NCBI GenBank assembly: GCA_030536555.1
Contig: JAUNPU010000002.1
Coordinates: 1-64,000, forward strand
Origin: Eubacteriales bacterium
GTDB lineage: Bacteria; Bacillota; Clostridia; Lachnospirales; Lachnospiraceae
Direction of reading: 5' to 3'
Length of the DNA: 64,000 nt
The position numbers were made by a program, and so were the translations under genes. This document shows, in pieces, positions 33,963 to 41,414 of this stretch. The notes under the pieces are model-generated. The model made no database searches, was not told the DNA's origin, and saw nothing but the letters and a program-made list of their open reading frames with translations. Numbering within the stretch: position 1 is the first letter of the stretch; every line of letters begins with the position of its first letter.

Positions 33963-34757
33963 ATGAAGAAAAAGAGTGTGTTAGCAGCGGCATTTGGACT
34001 GGCGGCGATGGCGCTGACGGCATGCGGTGCGGGAGATAAGGAAGCGGAGAAGGAGACAACCATTTTAATTGCGGCTGCAGCCAGCCTCAAGTATTCCTAC
34101 GAGGAGCTGGTTCCGATGTTTGAGGCGTCGAATCCGGGGGTGAAGGTGGAGGCGACCTTTGACAGCTCCGGCAAGCTCCAGACACAGATAGAGGAAGGAC
34201 TGGAGGCAGATGTATTCATGTCTGCGGCAGTCAAACAGATGAATGCGTTAAAAGAGAAGAATATGATTGATGCGGACAGTGTCATCGACCTGCTGGAGAA
34301 CAAGATCGTGCTGATTGTGCCGGATGGTATGGAGTCTAAGGTGACCGGATTTGAGGATATTATCAATGCGGATACCATTGCGGTGGGGGATCCGGAGAGT
34401 GTGCCTGCGGGGCAGTATGCCAAAGAGACGCTGACCAGTCTGGGACTCTGGGAGGCGGTGGAGGCAAAATCCACGAAGGGAACGAATGTGACGGAGGTGC
34501 TGACCTGGGTTGCGGAGGGCAGTGCCGATGCCGGTATCGTCTACGCTACAGATGCAGCCGCCAATGACCAGGTGAAGGTCATCGCTGAGGCCCCCGAGGG
34601 AAGTCTGGCGAAGAAGGTCCTCTATCCGGTTGGCATTGTGACAGAATCAGAGCACAAAGATGAGGCGGAGAAATTCGTGGAATTTCTGCAGAGTGACGAG
34701 GCGCTTGCAGTGTTTGAAGCCTGTGGATTCACGGCAGCCGGGCAGGGAAGCAGATAA
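33963..34757 (+). CDS. modA: Molybdate ABC transporter binding lipoprotein ModA
   Basis: 264 aa. The signal peptide ends in a lipobox (MALTACGAG, Cys about 21). The mature part has TTILIAAAASLKYSYEELVP, FDSSGKLQTQIEEGLEADVF and VPAGQYAKETL, typical ModA; the ASL and SSGK residues contact the oxyanion. It binds molybdate (or tungstate) for the ModBC permease encoded next. In the same operon as cofactor genes, showing metal supply and cofactor assembly are co-controlled. Confidence 0.93.
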   Translation: MKKKSVLAAAFGLAAMALTACGAGDKEAEKETTILIAAAASLKYSYEELVPMFEASNPGVKVEATFDSSGKLQTQIEEGLEADVFMSAAVKQMNALKEKNMIDADSVIDLLENKIVLIVPDGMESKVTGFEDIINADTIAVGDPESVPAGQYAKETLTSLGLWEAVEAKSTKGTNVTEVLTWVAEGSADAGIVYATDAAANDQVKVIAEAPEGSLAKKVLYPVGIVTESEHKDEAEKFVEFLQSDEALAVFEACGFTAAGQGSR

Positions 34758-34844
34758 CCGGCAAAGTGCAGGCAATATACAGATAGCATGCGTGCAAAGC
34801 GCAGGCAGCATGCAGGAAATGAAGACAAGAAGGAGACAGCAGCT

Positions 34845-35510
34845 ATGGATATGACACCGATTTTGATCTCGTGCAGGACCGCAGGGGCGGCGGGAATCAT
34901 CACCTTTTTCGCGGGGATTGCGGCGGCGAAGCTGGTACTGGCAATTCGCAGGGACTGGTTCAGAATCCTTGTGGACGGGATTTTGACGCTGCCGCTGGTG
35001 CTGCCTCCCACGGTGGCGGGATTTTTCCTGCTGTATCTGTTTGGAGTGAAGCGGCCTCTGGGGAGGTTCTTTCTGGAATATTTTGGCGTGAAGATCGCAT
35101 TTTCCTGGGGAGCCACGGTGCTGGCGGCGGTGGTGATCTCATTTCCTCTGATGTACCGGTCTGCCCGCGGGGCATTTGAACAGGTGGACGAGAATCTGAT
35201 CTTTGCGGGACGGACACTGGGGCTTTCGGAGTGGACCATATTCTGGAAGATTCTGATTCCGGGAGCATGGCCGGGGATTGTGTCCGGCGGCGTGCTGGCA
35301 TTTGCGAGAGGGCTGGGAGAATTCGGCGCTACGGCGATGATTGCCGGAAATATTGCAGGAAAGACCAGGACACTGCCTCTTGCCATCTACTCGGAGGTGG
35401 CTGCCGGCAGTATGGAGCGTGCCGGGGTGTATGTGTGGATTATCGTGGCGATTTCCCTGCTGATTGTAGGTGTGTGGAATCTGACGGTACTCAGAAAGCG
35501 GAAGAGATAG
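34845..35510 (+). CDS. modB: Molybdate ABC transporter permease ModB
   Basis: 221 aa from the ATG at 34845 (AAGGAGAC upstream), normal ModB size, about five membrane helices. LTLPLVLPPTVAGFFLLYLF and the EAA-type loop GRTLGLSEWTIFWKILIPGA with FARGLGEFGATAMIAGN are hallmarks. An upstream in-frame ATG (34788) would add a non-conserved basic stretch. Confidence 0.93.
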   Translation: MDMTPILISCRTAGAAGIITFFAGIAAAKLVLAIRRDWFRILVDGILTLPLVLPPTVAGFFLLYLFGVKRPLGRFFLEYFGVKIAFSWGATVLAAVVISFPLMYRSARGAFEQVDENLIFAGRTLGLSEWTIFWKILIPGAWPGIVSGGVLAFARGLGEFGATAMIAGNIAGKTRTLPLAIYSEVAAGSMERAGVYVWIIVAISLLIVGVWNLTVLRKRKR

Positions 35511-35525
35511 AGAAGGATGGCGGAA

Positions 35526-36593
35526 ATGACAGGACTCTATGTAGATATTGAAAAAAAGCTGAAAGACATGGTGCTGCGGGTGAAGTTTGAAATCGGAGAT
35601 TCCGACGGCATCACCGGGATTTTGGGGGCATCGGGCTGCGGCAAGAGTGTGACCCTCAAATGCATCGCGGGAATCATGAAGCCGGACCGGGGGCGAATCC
35701 TGCTGAATGGGGAGGTGCTGTTTGACTCGGAGCAGGGAATCGACAGGAAGGTACAGAAGCGCCGGGTGGGGTATCTCTTTCAGAACTATGCCTTGTTTCC
35801 ACATATGACGGTGCGGGAAAATATTCGGATCGGCGTGCAGGGAGACCGGGACAGAAAGGACCATCTGACAGGGAAGTATCTGAAGCTTCTACGGATTGAG
35901 GAGCTGGCGGACCGGGAACCCGCAAAGCTTTCCGGCGGGCAGCAGCAGCGGGTGGCGCTGGCGCGGGTGCTGGCATCGGAGCCGGACGTGCTGATGCTGG
36001 ACGAGCCATTTTCAGCCCTGGACTATTATTTGAAGGAACAGCTTCAGATCGAGCTGCTGGAAGTGCTGAAGGAATTTCCGGGAGTGGTGCTGATGGTGAG
36101 CCACAGCCGGGACGAGGTGTACCGGTTCTGCAGCCGGATTCATGTGCTGGAGCAGGGGCGGATCGTGGCAGGCGGGTCCACCAGAGAGGTATTTGAAAAT
36201 CCCAGGGCGGTGGCGGCGGCAAAGCTGACCGGATGTAAAAATATTGTCCCGGTGAAGCGGCTGGACGGGCACCGGCTGGAGATTCCGGACTGGAGCCTGC
36301 GGCTGACCCTGGAGCGGGAGATTCCCGACTGGGTGGACTGTATCGGAATCCGCGCCCATGCCCTGATTCCGGTAACAAAAGCGGAAGCGGAAGAAGACAG
36401 GAGGAATGTAATCGCCTGCAATTGGGATAAGCTATTGGAGGATCCATTTGAGGTTACGGGAATCCTGCAGGAGGGCATCTGGTGGAAGATGTCGAAGGAG
36501 CGCTGGAAACGGGAACTGGGCGGCAGGATGCCGGAGCATCTTCGCTTTCCGGAGAGGAGCATTCTGCTGCTGCAGTCTGAGTTGAGCAAATAA
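35526..36593 (+). CDS. modC: Molybdate ABC transporter ATPase ModC
   Basis: 355 aa. Walker A GASGCGKSVTLKCIAG, signature LSGGQQQRVALARVLASEPD, Walker B VLMLDEPFSALD and the H-loop VSHSRDEVYRF are present. The C-terminal extension (about 235-355) is a divergent TOBE-like region. The ATG at 35526 suits the GAAGG site better than the ATG at 35517, which abuts it. Third gene of modABC, 15 bases after modB. Confidence 0.92.
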   Translation: MTGLYVDIEKKLKDMVLRVKFEIGDSDGITGILGASGCGKSVTLKCIAGIMKPDRGRILLNGEVLFDSEQGIDRKVQKRRVGYLFQNYALFPHMTVRENIRIGVQGDRDRKDHLTGKYLKLLRIEELADREPAKLSGGQQQRVALARVLASEPDVLMLDEPFSALDYYLKEQLQIELLEVLKEFPGVVLMVSHSRDEVYRFCSRIHVLEQGRIVAGGSTREVFENPRAVAAAKLTGCKNIVPVKRLDGHRLEIPDWSLRLTLEREIPDWVDCIGIRAHALIPVTKAEAEEDRRNVIACNWDKLLEDPFEVTGILQEGIWWKMSKERWKRELGGRMPEHLRFPERSILLLQSELSK

Positions 36594-36658
36594 AGCCGGA
36601 GTACGGGAAACAGGGAATCATAACAGGGAAAACAGGAAAGGTGAAGTAGAGAGTTATT

Positions 36659-37240
36659 ATGGAAAAAAAGATTGTATTGGTACTTCTGGCGGCGGGAGAC
36701 AGCCGCCGGTTTCACGGAAATAAGCTGCTGACGGAGTTTAAGGGAAAGCCCATGTATCGCTATCTGATCGACGAGATTGCGGCGCTGCCGGAGGACCTGT
36801 TTGCAAGGAAGATTGCGGTCAGTCAGTACCCGGAGATCCTGCAGCAGCTGGCGGAGGAGGGGTATGAGACGGTAGAGAACTCAGAGAGCGTGCTTGGTGT
36901 CTCCCATTCTATTCAGCTGGCACTAAAGCAGATGGACGGGACGGAGGACGGAGTCTGCTTCGCGGTCTGCGATCAGCCATTTTTAAAGGGAGAGACCTTG
37001 AGGGCGCTGCTGGAAGGCTGGAGTGCCAGCGACAAAGGAATGGGCTGTGTGAGCTTTCAGGGGCAGGACGGCAATCCTACGGTATTTGCCAGAAAGTACG
37101 AACCGGCGCTGTTCCTTTTAAGCGGTGATGTGGGCGGCAAGAAGGTGATGCGCCAGTTCCCGGACGATGTGTTCCGGCTGGAGGTTGCAGACGGGCATGA
37201 GCTGGAGGATATTGACGAGAGACCAGAGGACCCGGCGTAG
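36659..37240 (+). CDS. mocA: Molybdenum cofactor cytidylyltransferase-like protein MocA
   Basis: 193 aa, MobA-like nucleotidyltransferase. IVLVLLAAGDSRRFHGNKLL is the NTP-binding start (G-G-S-R-F-G variant with DSRRFHGNK), FAVCDQPFLKGETL is the metal-binding aspartate motif and GNPTVFARKY the late loop. MocA joins CTP to molybdopterin to make the dinucleotide cofactor of xanthine dehydrogenase-type enzymes. Last gene of the cluster. Confidence 0.88.
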   Translation: MEKKIVLVLLAAGDSRRFHGNKLLTEFKGKPMYRYLIDEIAALPEDLFARKIAVSQYPEILQQLAEEGYETVENSESVLGVSHSIQLALKQMDGTEDGVCFAVCDQPFLKGETLRALLEGWSASDKGMGCVSFQGQDGNPTVFARKYEPALFLLSGDVGGKKVMRQFPDDVFRLEVADGHELEDIDERPEDPA

Positions 37241-37315
37241 CAGGGAAGGCAGAGTAAAATACCTGAAAAAAATTATGAAATAAGACGTGTTTCAAAAAAA
37301 GTTTTAGATACAGGC

Positions 37316-37344
37316 TTGCTTTTGCTATTTATCTGTGTTATACT
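37316..37344 (+). promoter_or_regulatory. Promoter of the L25/Ctc gene
   Basis: TTGCTT (37316-37321), 17 bases, TATACT (37339-37344). The start would be about 180 bases before the ATG, leaving a long leader. Confidence 0.75.
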
Positions 37345-37400
37345 AATAAAAGAAAATATAAATACAAGTTATAAAAAGATAAAAAAGAACCGTCTTTTCA

Positions 37401-37457
37401 AGAAAGGCTTTTAGTATTGCACGTCGCCGTGTTGTATGAAGAAGCTTTTCTTTTTTT
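37401..37457 (+). terminator. Attenuator-like terminator in the L25 leader
   Basis: A long imperfect hairpin (arms 37401-37423 and 37428-37450; AGAAAGGCTT pairs with AAGCTTTTCT) is followed by T7. It stands between the promoter and the gene, so it would end a leader RNA of about 105 bases unless bypassed. Could instead be the end of a separate small RNA. Confidence 0.6.
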
Positions 37458-37532
37458 ATTTCTGTCGGCGAAAAACAGGCACATGAAAATGTGAGGGTTT
37501 TAGCATAAATTATTTTCAGGAGGAACAACATC

Positions 37533-38114
37533 ATGAATACGATCAAAGTAGACAAAAGGGATTTTACACGCAAACCAAAGCAGCTGAGACGCTCCGGTAT
37601 TGTTCCGGGAAATGTGTTCGGGGGAACACTGGAAACACCGGTATCACTGCAGATGCCGGAGGCAACGGCAAGCAGGCTGTTCCGCGACCTGCGGGAGGGC
37701 AGCCGCTTACAGCTTGACTTGGAGGGACAGATTCTGCCGGTGCAGATCAAGGAGAAATCCATCAATACCTTAAACGGCGAGATTCTTCATATCAGCTTCC
37801 AGGCACTGAAGGCGGACCAGAAGGTCAACAGTGTCATCCACATTCTGCTGGAGAATGCGGAGAAGCTGACCAAGCCGGTGGAGAAGATGCTGATGGAGAT
37901 TCCCTATGCATCTCTGCCGGGAGACATGATCGATACCATCACCATCGATATGGATGGCATGGCAGTGGGGACGATCCTGACTGTCGGAGACATTCCGGAG
38001 CTGAAGAGCGACAGGCTTGAGGTGAAGGTGGATCCGGATGAGATCGTGCTGCGCATCAGTGACAAGACTGCAGGCCCGGCGCCGGTGGCAGAGGAGACTG
38101 TGGAAGAGGCATAG
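37533..38114 (+). CDS. rplY: 50S ribosomal protein L25 / general stress protein Ctc
   Basis: 193 aa, long L25 (TL5/Ctc) form. VDKRDFTRKPKQLRRSGIVP then GNVFGG is the 5S-rRNA-binding N-domain; HISFQALKADQKVNSVIHIL starts the C-terminal beta domain, and the tail is acidic (EETVEEA). It binds 5S rRNA on the ribosome. GGAGG precedes the ATG. Preceded by a leader terminator; followed 25 bases later by an unknown gene. Confidence 0.92.
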   Translation: MNTIKVDKRDFTRKPKQLRRSGIVPGNVFGGTLETPVSLQMPEATASRLFRDLREGSRLQLDLEGQILPVQIKEKSINTLNGEILHISFQALKADQKVNSVIHILLENAEKLTKPVEKMLMEIPYASLPGDMIDTITIDMDGMAVGTILTVGDIPELKSDRLEVKVDPDEIVLRISDKTAGPAPVAEETVEEA

Positions 38115-38139
38115 ACAACAATACGGGGAGGAGAATTCC

Positions 38140-38922
38140 ATGCAGGTAATTGGAGAGACCATATCACATGCAATATTCGGGGAGGGAATCATATCGGAGA
38201 AGACAGACCGGATGATCACCGTCACATTTTCTGTCGGAAAGAAGAAATTCCTGTTTCCGGATGCTTTTGAGAATCATCTGGTCTTAAAGAGCGAGAAGAA
38301 GCAGCGGCAGGTAGACCGGATGGTGGATACCCTTGCCATGGAGCGCAGGCAGGAGGAAGCGATTCGGTCAAGGAGAAGAAGGCACTATGAGCGGATCTGG
38401 AAGCTGAAAATAGCGCCCAATTCTCAGGCGGCTTTCGGATTCTTGAGAAATACAGCCGAGCAGGTGTTCTCCACCTGGACGTTGTCCACCGGATATTATC
38501 TCAGCGGAAATTCCAAGGGGCTTCCGCGGATTCCCCAGAGAATGCATCTGAATACCGCCTGTCTGCTGACGGAGTGCCCGGAGGGAGAGCCGGAGGAGAA
38601 CCGGAAGATTCTGGGAGTCTGCATGGTCAGGGAGGACTTTGACGGCAGGCAGTGCAGGGACGGCATCATTCACAGCCATGACAGGTACCGCATCCGGCTG
38701 GAGGAGTCGGAGGAGCTTCCATTCTGGAAGTATTTCTCGGCAGGTGCTTCCGGGTGCCGGTGGGGAAATGCGGAGATTTCCTACTTTTCCAACAGGACCA
38801 TGCAGCGAATCTTAAAGGACATTCAAAAGCATGCGGTCAGCCCGGAAAAGCAGCAGCTGGCAGAGGAGTTCTACCAGTATTTTATTCTGGTGAACAAGCT
38901 TCCGGAGACGATTTCCAGCTGA
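38140..38922 (+). CDS. Hypothetical protein with N-terminal small barrel
   Basis: 260 aa from the ATG at 38140 (GGGGAGGAG upstream). The N-terminus ISHAIFGEGIISEKTDRMIT then VTFSVGKKKFLFPDAF resembles the small SH3-like barrel found at the front of several clostridial proteins; the rest is helical and basic with no known domain. Cytoplasmic. It follows L25 and is closed by a strong terminator. Function unknown. Confidence 0.65.
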   Translation: MQVIGETISHAIFGEGIISEKTDRMITVTFSVGKKKFLFPDAFENHLVLKSEKKQRQVDRMVDTLAMERRQEEAIRSRRRRHYERIWKLKIAPNSQAAFGFLRNTAEQVFSTWTLSTGYYLSGNSKGLPRIPQRMHLNTACLLTECPEGEPEENRKILGVCMVREDFDGRQCRDGIIHSHDRYRIRLEESEELPFWKYFSAGASGCRWGNAEISYFSNRTMQRILKDIQKHAVSPEKQQLAEEFYQYFILVNKLPETISS

Positions 38923-38970
38923 TGGGAGTGTTTCAGGGCGGAGGAATAGCAGGTATAACAAATTGCTATG

Positions 38971-39013
38971 AAAATATCGGTAAAGCGCAAGTTGCCTTAC
39001 CGATATTTTTTTG
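38971..39013 (+). terminator. Intrinsic terminator
   Basis: AAAATATCGGTAA (38971-38983) pairs with TTACCGATATTTT (38997-39009), then T-run. Confidence 0.9.
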
Positions 39014-39084
39014 CTACAATAATCAGCAGACCTGCAGTGACGATAAAATGCGGGAAAACGGGAGAAAGTTTGTGGGAATTATAC

Positions 39085-39113
39085 TTGCCATACCGGGAAA
39101 CCCTGTTTATAAT
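39085..39113 (+). promoter_or_regulatory. Promoter of the ThyX-like/DHFR operon
   Basis: TTGCCA (39085-39090), 17 bases, TATAAT (39108-39113), 30 bases before the ATG. Confidence 0.85.
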
Positions 39114-39143
39114 GGATAGAAATGCAAAACGAGAGGACAGAAC

Positions 39144-39779
39144 ATGATTAAATTAGAAAGAACCAGTGTGATGAACCTGGAGAATGCCATGCGCGGTGCG
39201 AGAAATCCCATGAACAGCTGGGGCAGGATGGACAGCGCCTACGATGAGGAGGGCAGCTACGTTCTGGGAAGCAATGACCTGGACTTGGCGAAGCGTCTGC
39301 GCAGGGCAGGCAGCGATCACCGCAAGTTTGTCCGCCAGATTTTCGTGTCTGTGGACATTACGGCGCCGCTGTACTGGTGGAAGGAGTATGACACCTACAA
39401 GGTGGCGACAGTGGCGAACTCCACCAGTACCATGCACAAGATTCACAGCAAGCCATTTGATATAGAAGATTTCAGCCATGACCATATGACGCCGGAGACG
39501 CTGGCATTTATGGAGACGGTGGTGGCGCAGCTGGAGAAGATCCGCCTGAAATACATGGAAGAGGGCAAGAACAAGAAGGACTGGTATGATATGATTCAGC
39601 TGCTTCCTTCCAGCTACAACCAGATGCGGACCTGTACCCTGAACTACGAGACCCTGATCAATATTTACTATGCGAGACGGAACCACAAGCTGACTGAGTG
39701 GCACACCTTCTGCGACTGGATCCGGACGCTTCCCTATGCGGAGGAGCTGATCATCGCGGCAGACGACAGCGAAGCGTGA
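39144..39779 (+). CDS. ThyX-like protein lacking the RHR motif
   Basis: 211 aa, close to ThyX length. The segment IFVSVDITAPLYWWKEYDTY then KVATVANSTSTM can be aligned with the ThyX core, where RHRxxSxNxxS is expected; here Asp-Thr-Tyr-Lys stands in place of RHR. NYETLINIYYARRNHKLTEW then HTFCDWIRTLP mimics the C-terminal ThyX helices. It is followed 72 bases later by DHFR, which fits folate or thymidylate metabolism. Catalysis is doubtful without the RHR arginines. Fold assignment is by pattern, not by search. Confidence 0.55.
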   Translation: MIKLERTSVMNLENAMRGARNPMNSWGRMDSAYDEEGSYVLGSNDLDLAKRLRRAGSDHRKFVRQIFVSVDITAPLYWWKEYDTYKVATVANSTSTMHKIHSKPFDIEDFSHDHMTPETLAFMETVVAQLEKIRLKYMEEGKNKKDWYDMIQLLPSSYNQMRTCTLNYETLINIYYARRNHKLTEWHTFCDWIRTLPYAEELIIAADDSEA

Positions 39780-39851
39780 TTGCCGAAACAGCAGATGACA
39801 GCAAAGCGTGAGCAGAGGAACAGCAGACGAACAGCGTAAGGAGGAAATCCT

Positions 39852-40346
39852 GTGAACATTATTGTAGCGGTGGATAAGAACTGGGCCATCGGCAACCGGG
39901 GACAGCTTCTGGTGAGCATTCCCCAGGATCAGAAGACCTTCCGGGACATGACTCTGGGAAAAGTCATTGTCATGGGGAGAAAGACACTGGAAAGCCTGCC
40001 GGGGGCACAACCCTTATATGGAAGAACCAATATCGTGCTGACGAAGGACCCGGCTTACCGGGTGAAGGGCGCCAGCGTGTGTCACAGTCTGGAGGAAGTG
40101 ATGGAGCTTCTGAAGGAGTATGCAGAGGAGGATATCTATATCATCGGCGGACAGAGCATTTACGAGCAGTTTCTGCCTCACTGCCGGGAAGCCCATGTGA
40201 CTTATATTGATTTTGAGTATGCGGCGGATACTTATTTTCCGAATCTGGAGCAGAATCCGGACTGGGAGCTGGTGGATGAGAGCGACGAGCAGACGTATTT
40301 TGATCTCTGCTACACCTACCAGCATTATAGGAACAAAAATTTTTAG
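39852..40346 (+). CDS. folA: Dihydrofolate reductase
   Basis: 164 aa. Canonical start MNIIVAVDKNWAIGNRGQLL, VIVMGRKTLESLP for NADPH binding and DIYIIGGQSIYEQFLPHC are all present; catalytic Asp is replaced as usual by the local acidic region. Reduces dihydrofolate to tetrahydrofolate with NADPH. AAGGAGG upstream. Its stop codon lies inside an A5T5AG copy of the operator-like motif. Confidence 0.95.
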   Translation: MNIIVAVDKNWAIGNRGQLLVSIPQDQKTFRDMTLGKVIVMGRKTLESLPGAQPLYGRTNIVLTKDPAYRVKGASVCHSLEEVMELLKEYAEEDIYIIGGQSIYEQFLPHCREAHVTYIDFEYAADTYFPNLEQNPDWELVDESDEQTYFDLCYTYQHYRNKNF

Positions 40347-40347
40347 A
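40331..40347. promoter_or_regulatory. Degenerate copy of the A/T palindrome
   Basis: CAAAAATTTTTAG overlaps the DHFR stop codon, 30 bases (about three turns) before the better copy at 40361. It matches 12 of 17 positions. Confidence 0.35.
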
Positions 40348-40360
40348 TTTACGATAAAAA

Positions 40361-40377
40361 CCTAAAAAATTTTTAGA
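40361..40377. promoter_or_regulatory. Operator copy CCTAAAAAATTTTTAGA before the flavoprotein operon
   Basis: 16 of 17 bases equal the palindrome at 7396-7412; both end exactly 7 bases before a -35 box. This suggests joint activation with the purine divergon. Confidence 0.6.
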
Positions 40378-40384
40378 TTTCCTA

Positions 40385-40413
40385 TTGAAATCGACGACAG
40401 TCGATGGTAAAAT
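40385..40413 (+). promoter_or_regulatory. Promoter of the NfnAB/SudAB-like operon
   Basis: TTGAAA (40385-40390), 17 bases, TAAAAT (40408-40413). The start would be near 40420, which rules out an ATG at 40385. Confidence 0.8.
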
Positions 40414-40495
40414 ACAATCAGCAGTAACTGCCAGGCTTCTGAGCAGTTATGATAGAGAGCAGCACATGCAAAGGATGCAAACTAGGAGGATGGAC

Positions 40496-41383
40496 ATGTA
40501 CAAGATTTTGAAAGCCGAGAAACTGGCAGAGAAGATTTTCCTGATGGATGTGGAAGCGCCGCGCGTGGCGAAGTCCTGCCAGCCGGGCGAATTCGTAATC
40601 GTAAAGATGGATGAGAAGGGTGAGCGTATTCCGCTGACCATCTGTGACTACAACCGTGAGAAGGGGATCGTGACGATCGTATTCCAGATCGTGGGCGCAT
40701 CAACCCAGAGAATGTCGAACCTTCAGGCAGGCGATGCATTCCAGGACTTCGTAGGACCTCTGGGACAGCCGTCCGAGTTCGTAAAGGAAGATCTTGAGGA
40801 AGTGAAGAAGCGCAAATACCTGTTCGTGGCAGGCGGCGTCGGCACGGCTCCGGTATATCCGCAGGTAAAGTGGCTGAAGGAGCACGGCATTGACGCAGAC
40901 GTGATCGTAGGCGCCAAGACTAAAGATCTGCTGATTCTGGAAGACATGATGAAGGAGGCAGCAGGCAATCTGTACATTACCACCGATGACGGCTCCTATG
41001 TGAGAAAAGGCATGGTTACGGACGTGATCAAGGACCTGGTGGAGACTCAGGGGAAGCAGTACGATGTGTGCGTAGCCATCGGACCGATGATCATGATGAA
41101 ATTTGTCTGCAAGCTGACTAAGGAGCTGGGACTGAAAACCATCGTCAGCATGAACCCGATCATGGTAGACGGAACCGGTATGTGCGGTGCGTGCCGTCTG
41201 ACTGTAGGAGATGAAGTGAAGTTTGCATGTGTGGACGGACCGGAGTTCGACGGTCATCTGGTGAACTTTGACGAGGCGATGAAGAGACAGCAGATGTACA
41301 AGACCGAGGAAGGCCGCGCTATGCTCAAGGAGTTAGAGGGCGACACCCATCACGGCGGCTGCGGCCACTGCAATAACGACTAA
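40496..41383 (+). CDS. Ferredoxin-NADP reductase-like flavoprotein, small subunit (NfnA/SudB type)
   Basis: 295 aa from the ATG at 40496 (AGGAGG 6 bases upstream). An FAD domain (GERIPLTICDYNREKGIVTI), an NAD(P) domain (YLFVAGGVGTAPVYPQVKWL) and a C-terminal cysteine set for a [2Fe-2S] cluster (DGTGMCGACRL, then FACVDGPEFDGH). This is the alpha subunit of sulfide dehydrogenase/NADH-dependent ferredoxin:NADP oxidoreductase-type enzymes. The terminal HHGGCGHC is extra. Paired with the next gene. Confidence 0.88.
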   Translation: MYKILKAEKLAEKIFLMDVEAPRVAKSCQPGEFVIVKMDEKGERIPLTICDYNREKGIVTIVFQIVGASTQRMSNLQAGDAFQDFVGPLGQPSEFVKEDLEEVKKRKYLFVAGGVGTAPVYPQVKWLKEHGIDADVIVGAKTKDLLILEDMMKEAAGNLYITTDDGSYVRKGMVTDVIKDLVETQGKQYDVCVAIGPMIMMKFVCKLTKELGLKTIVSMNPIMVDGTGMCGACRLTVGDEVKFACVDGPEFDGHLVNFDEAMKRQQMYKTEEGRAMLKELEGDTHHGGCGHCNND

Positions 41384-41414
41384 CAACAGACGAGAGAATC
41401 GGGAGGAAAGACGG

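Noticed and set aside
32933..34090. 385-codon minus-strand frame opposite yqeB
   Set aside because: His/Arg-rich mirror of a G+C-rich gene with a clear family match on the plus strand.
40385..40495. Upstream ATG (40385) as start of the NfnA-like gene
   Set aside because: It coincides with the -35 box of a strong promoter, and the 37 extra residues have no family support; AGGAGG serves 40496.
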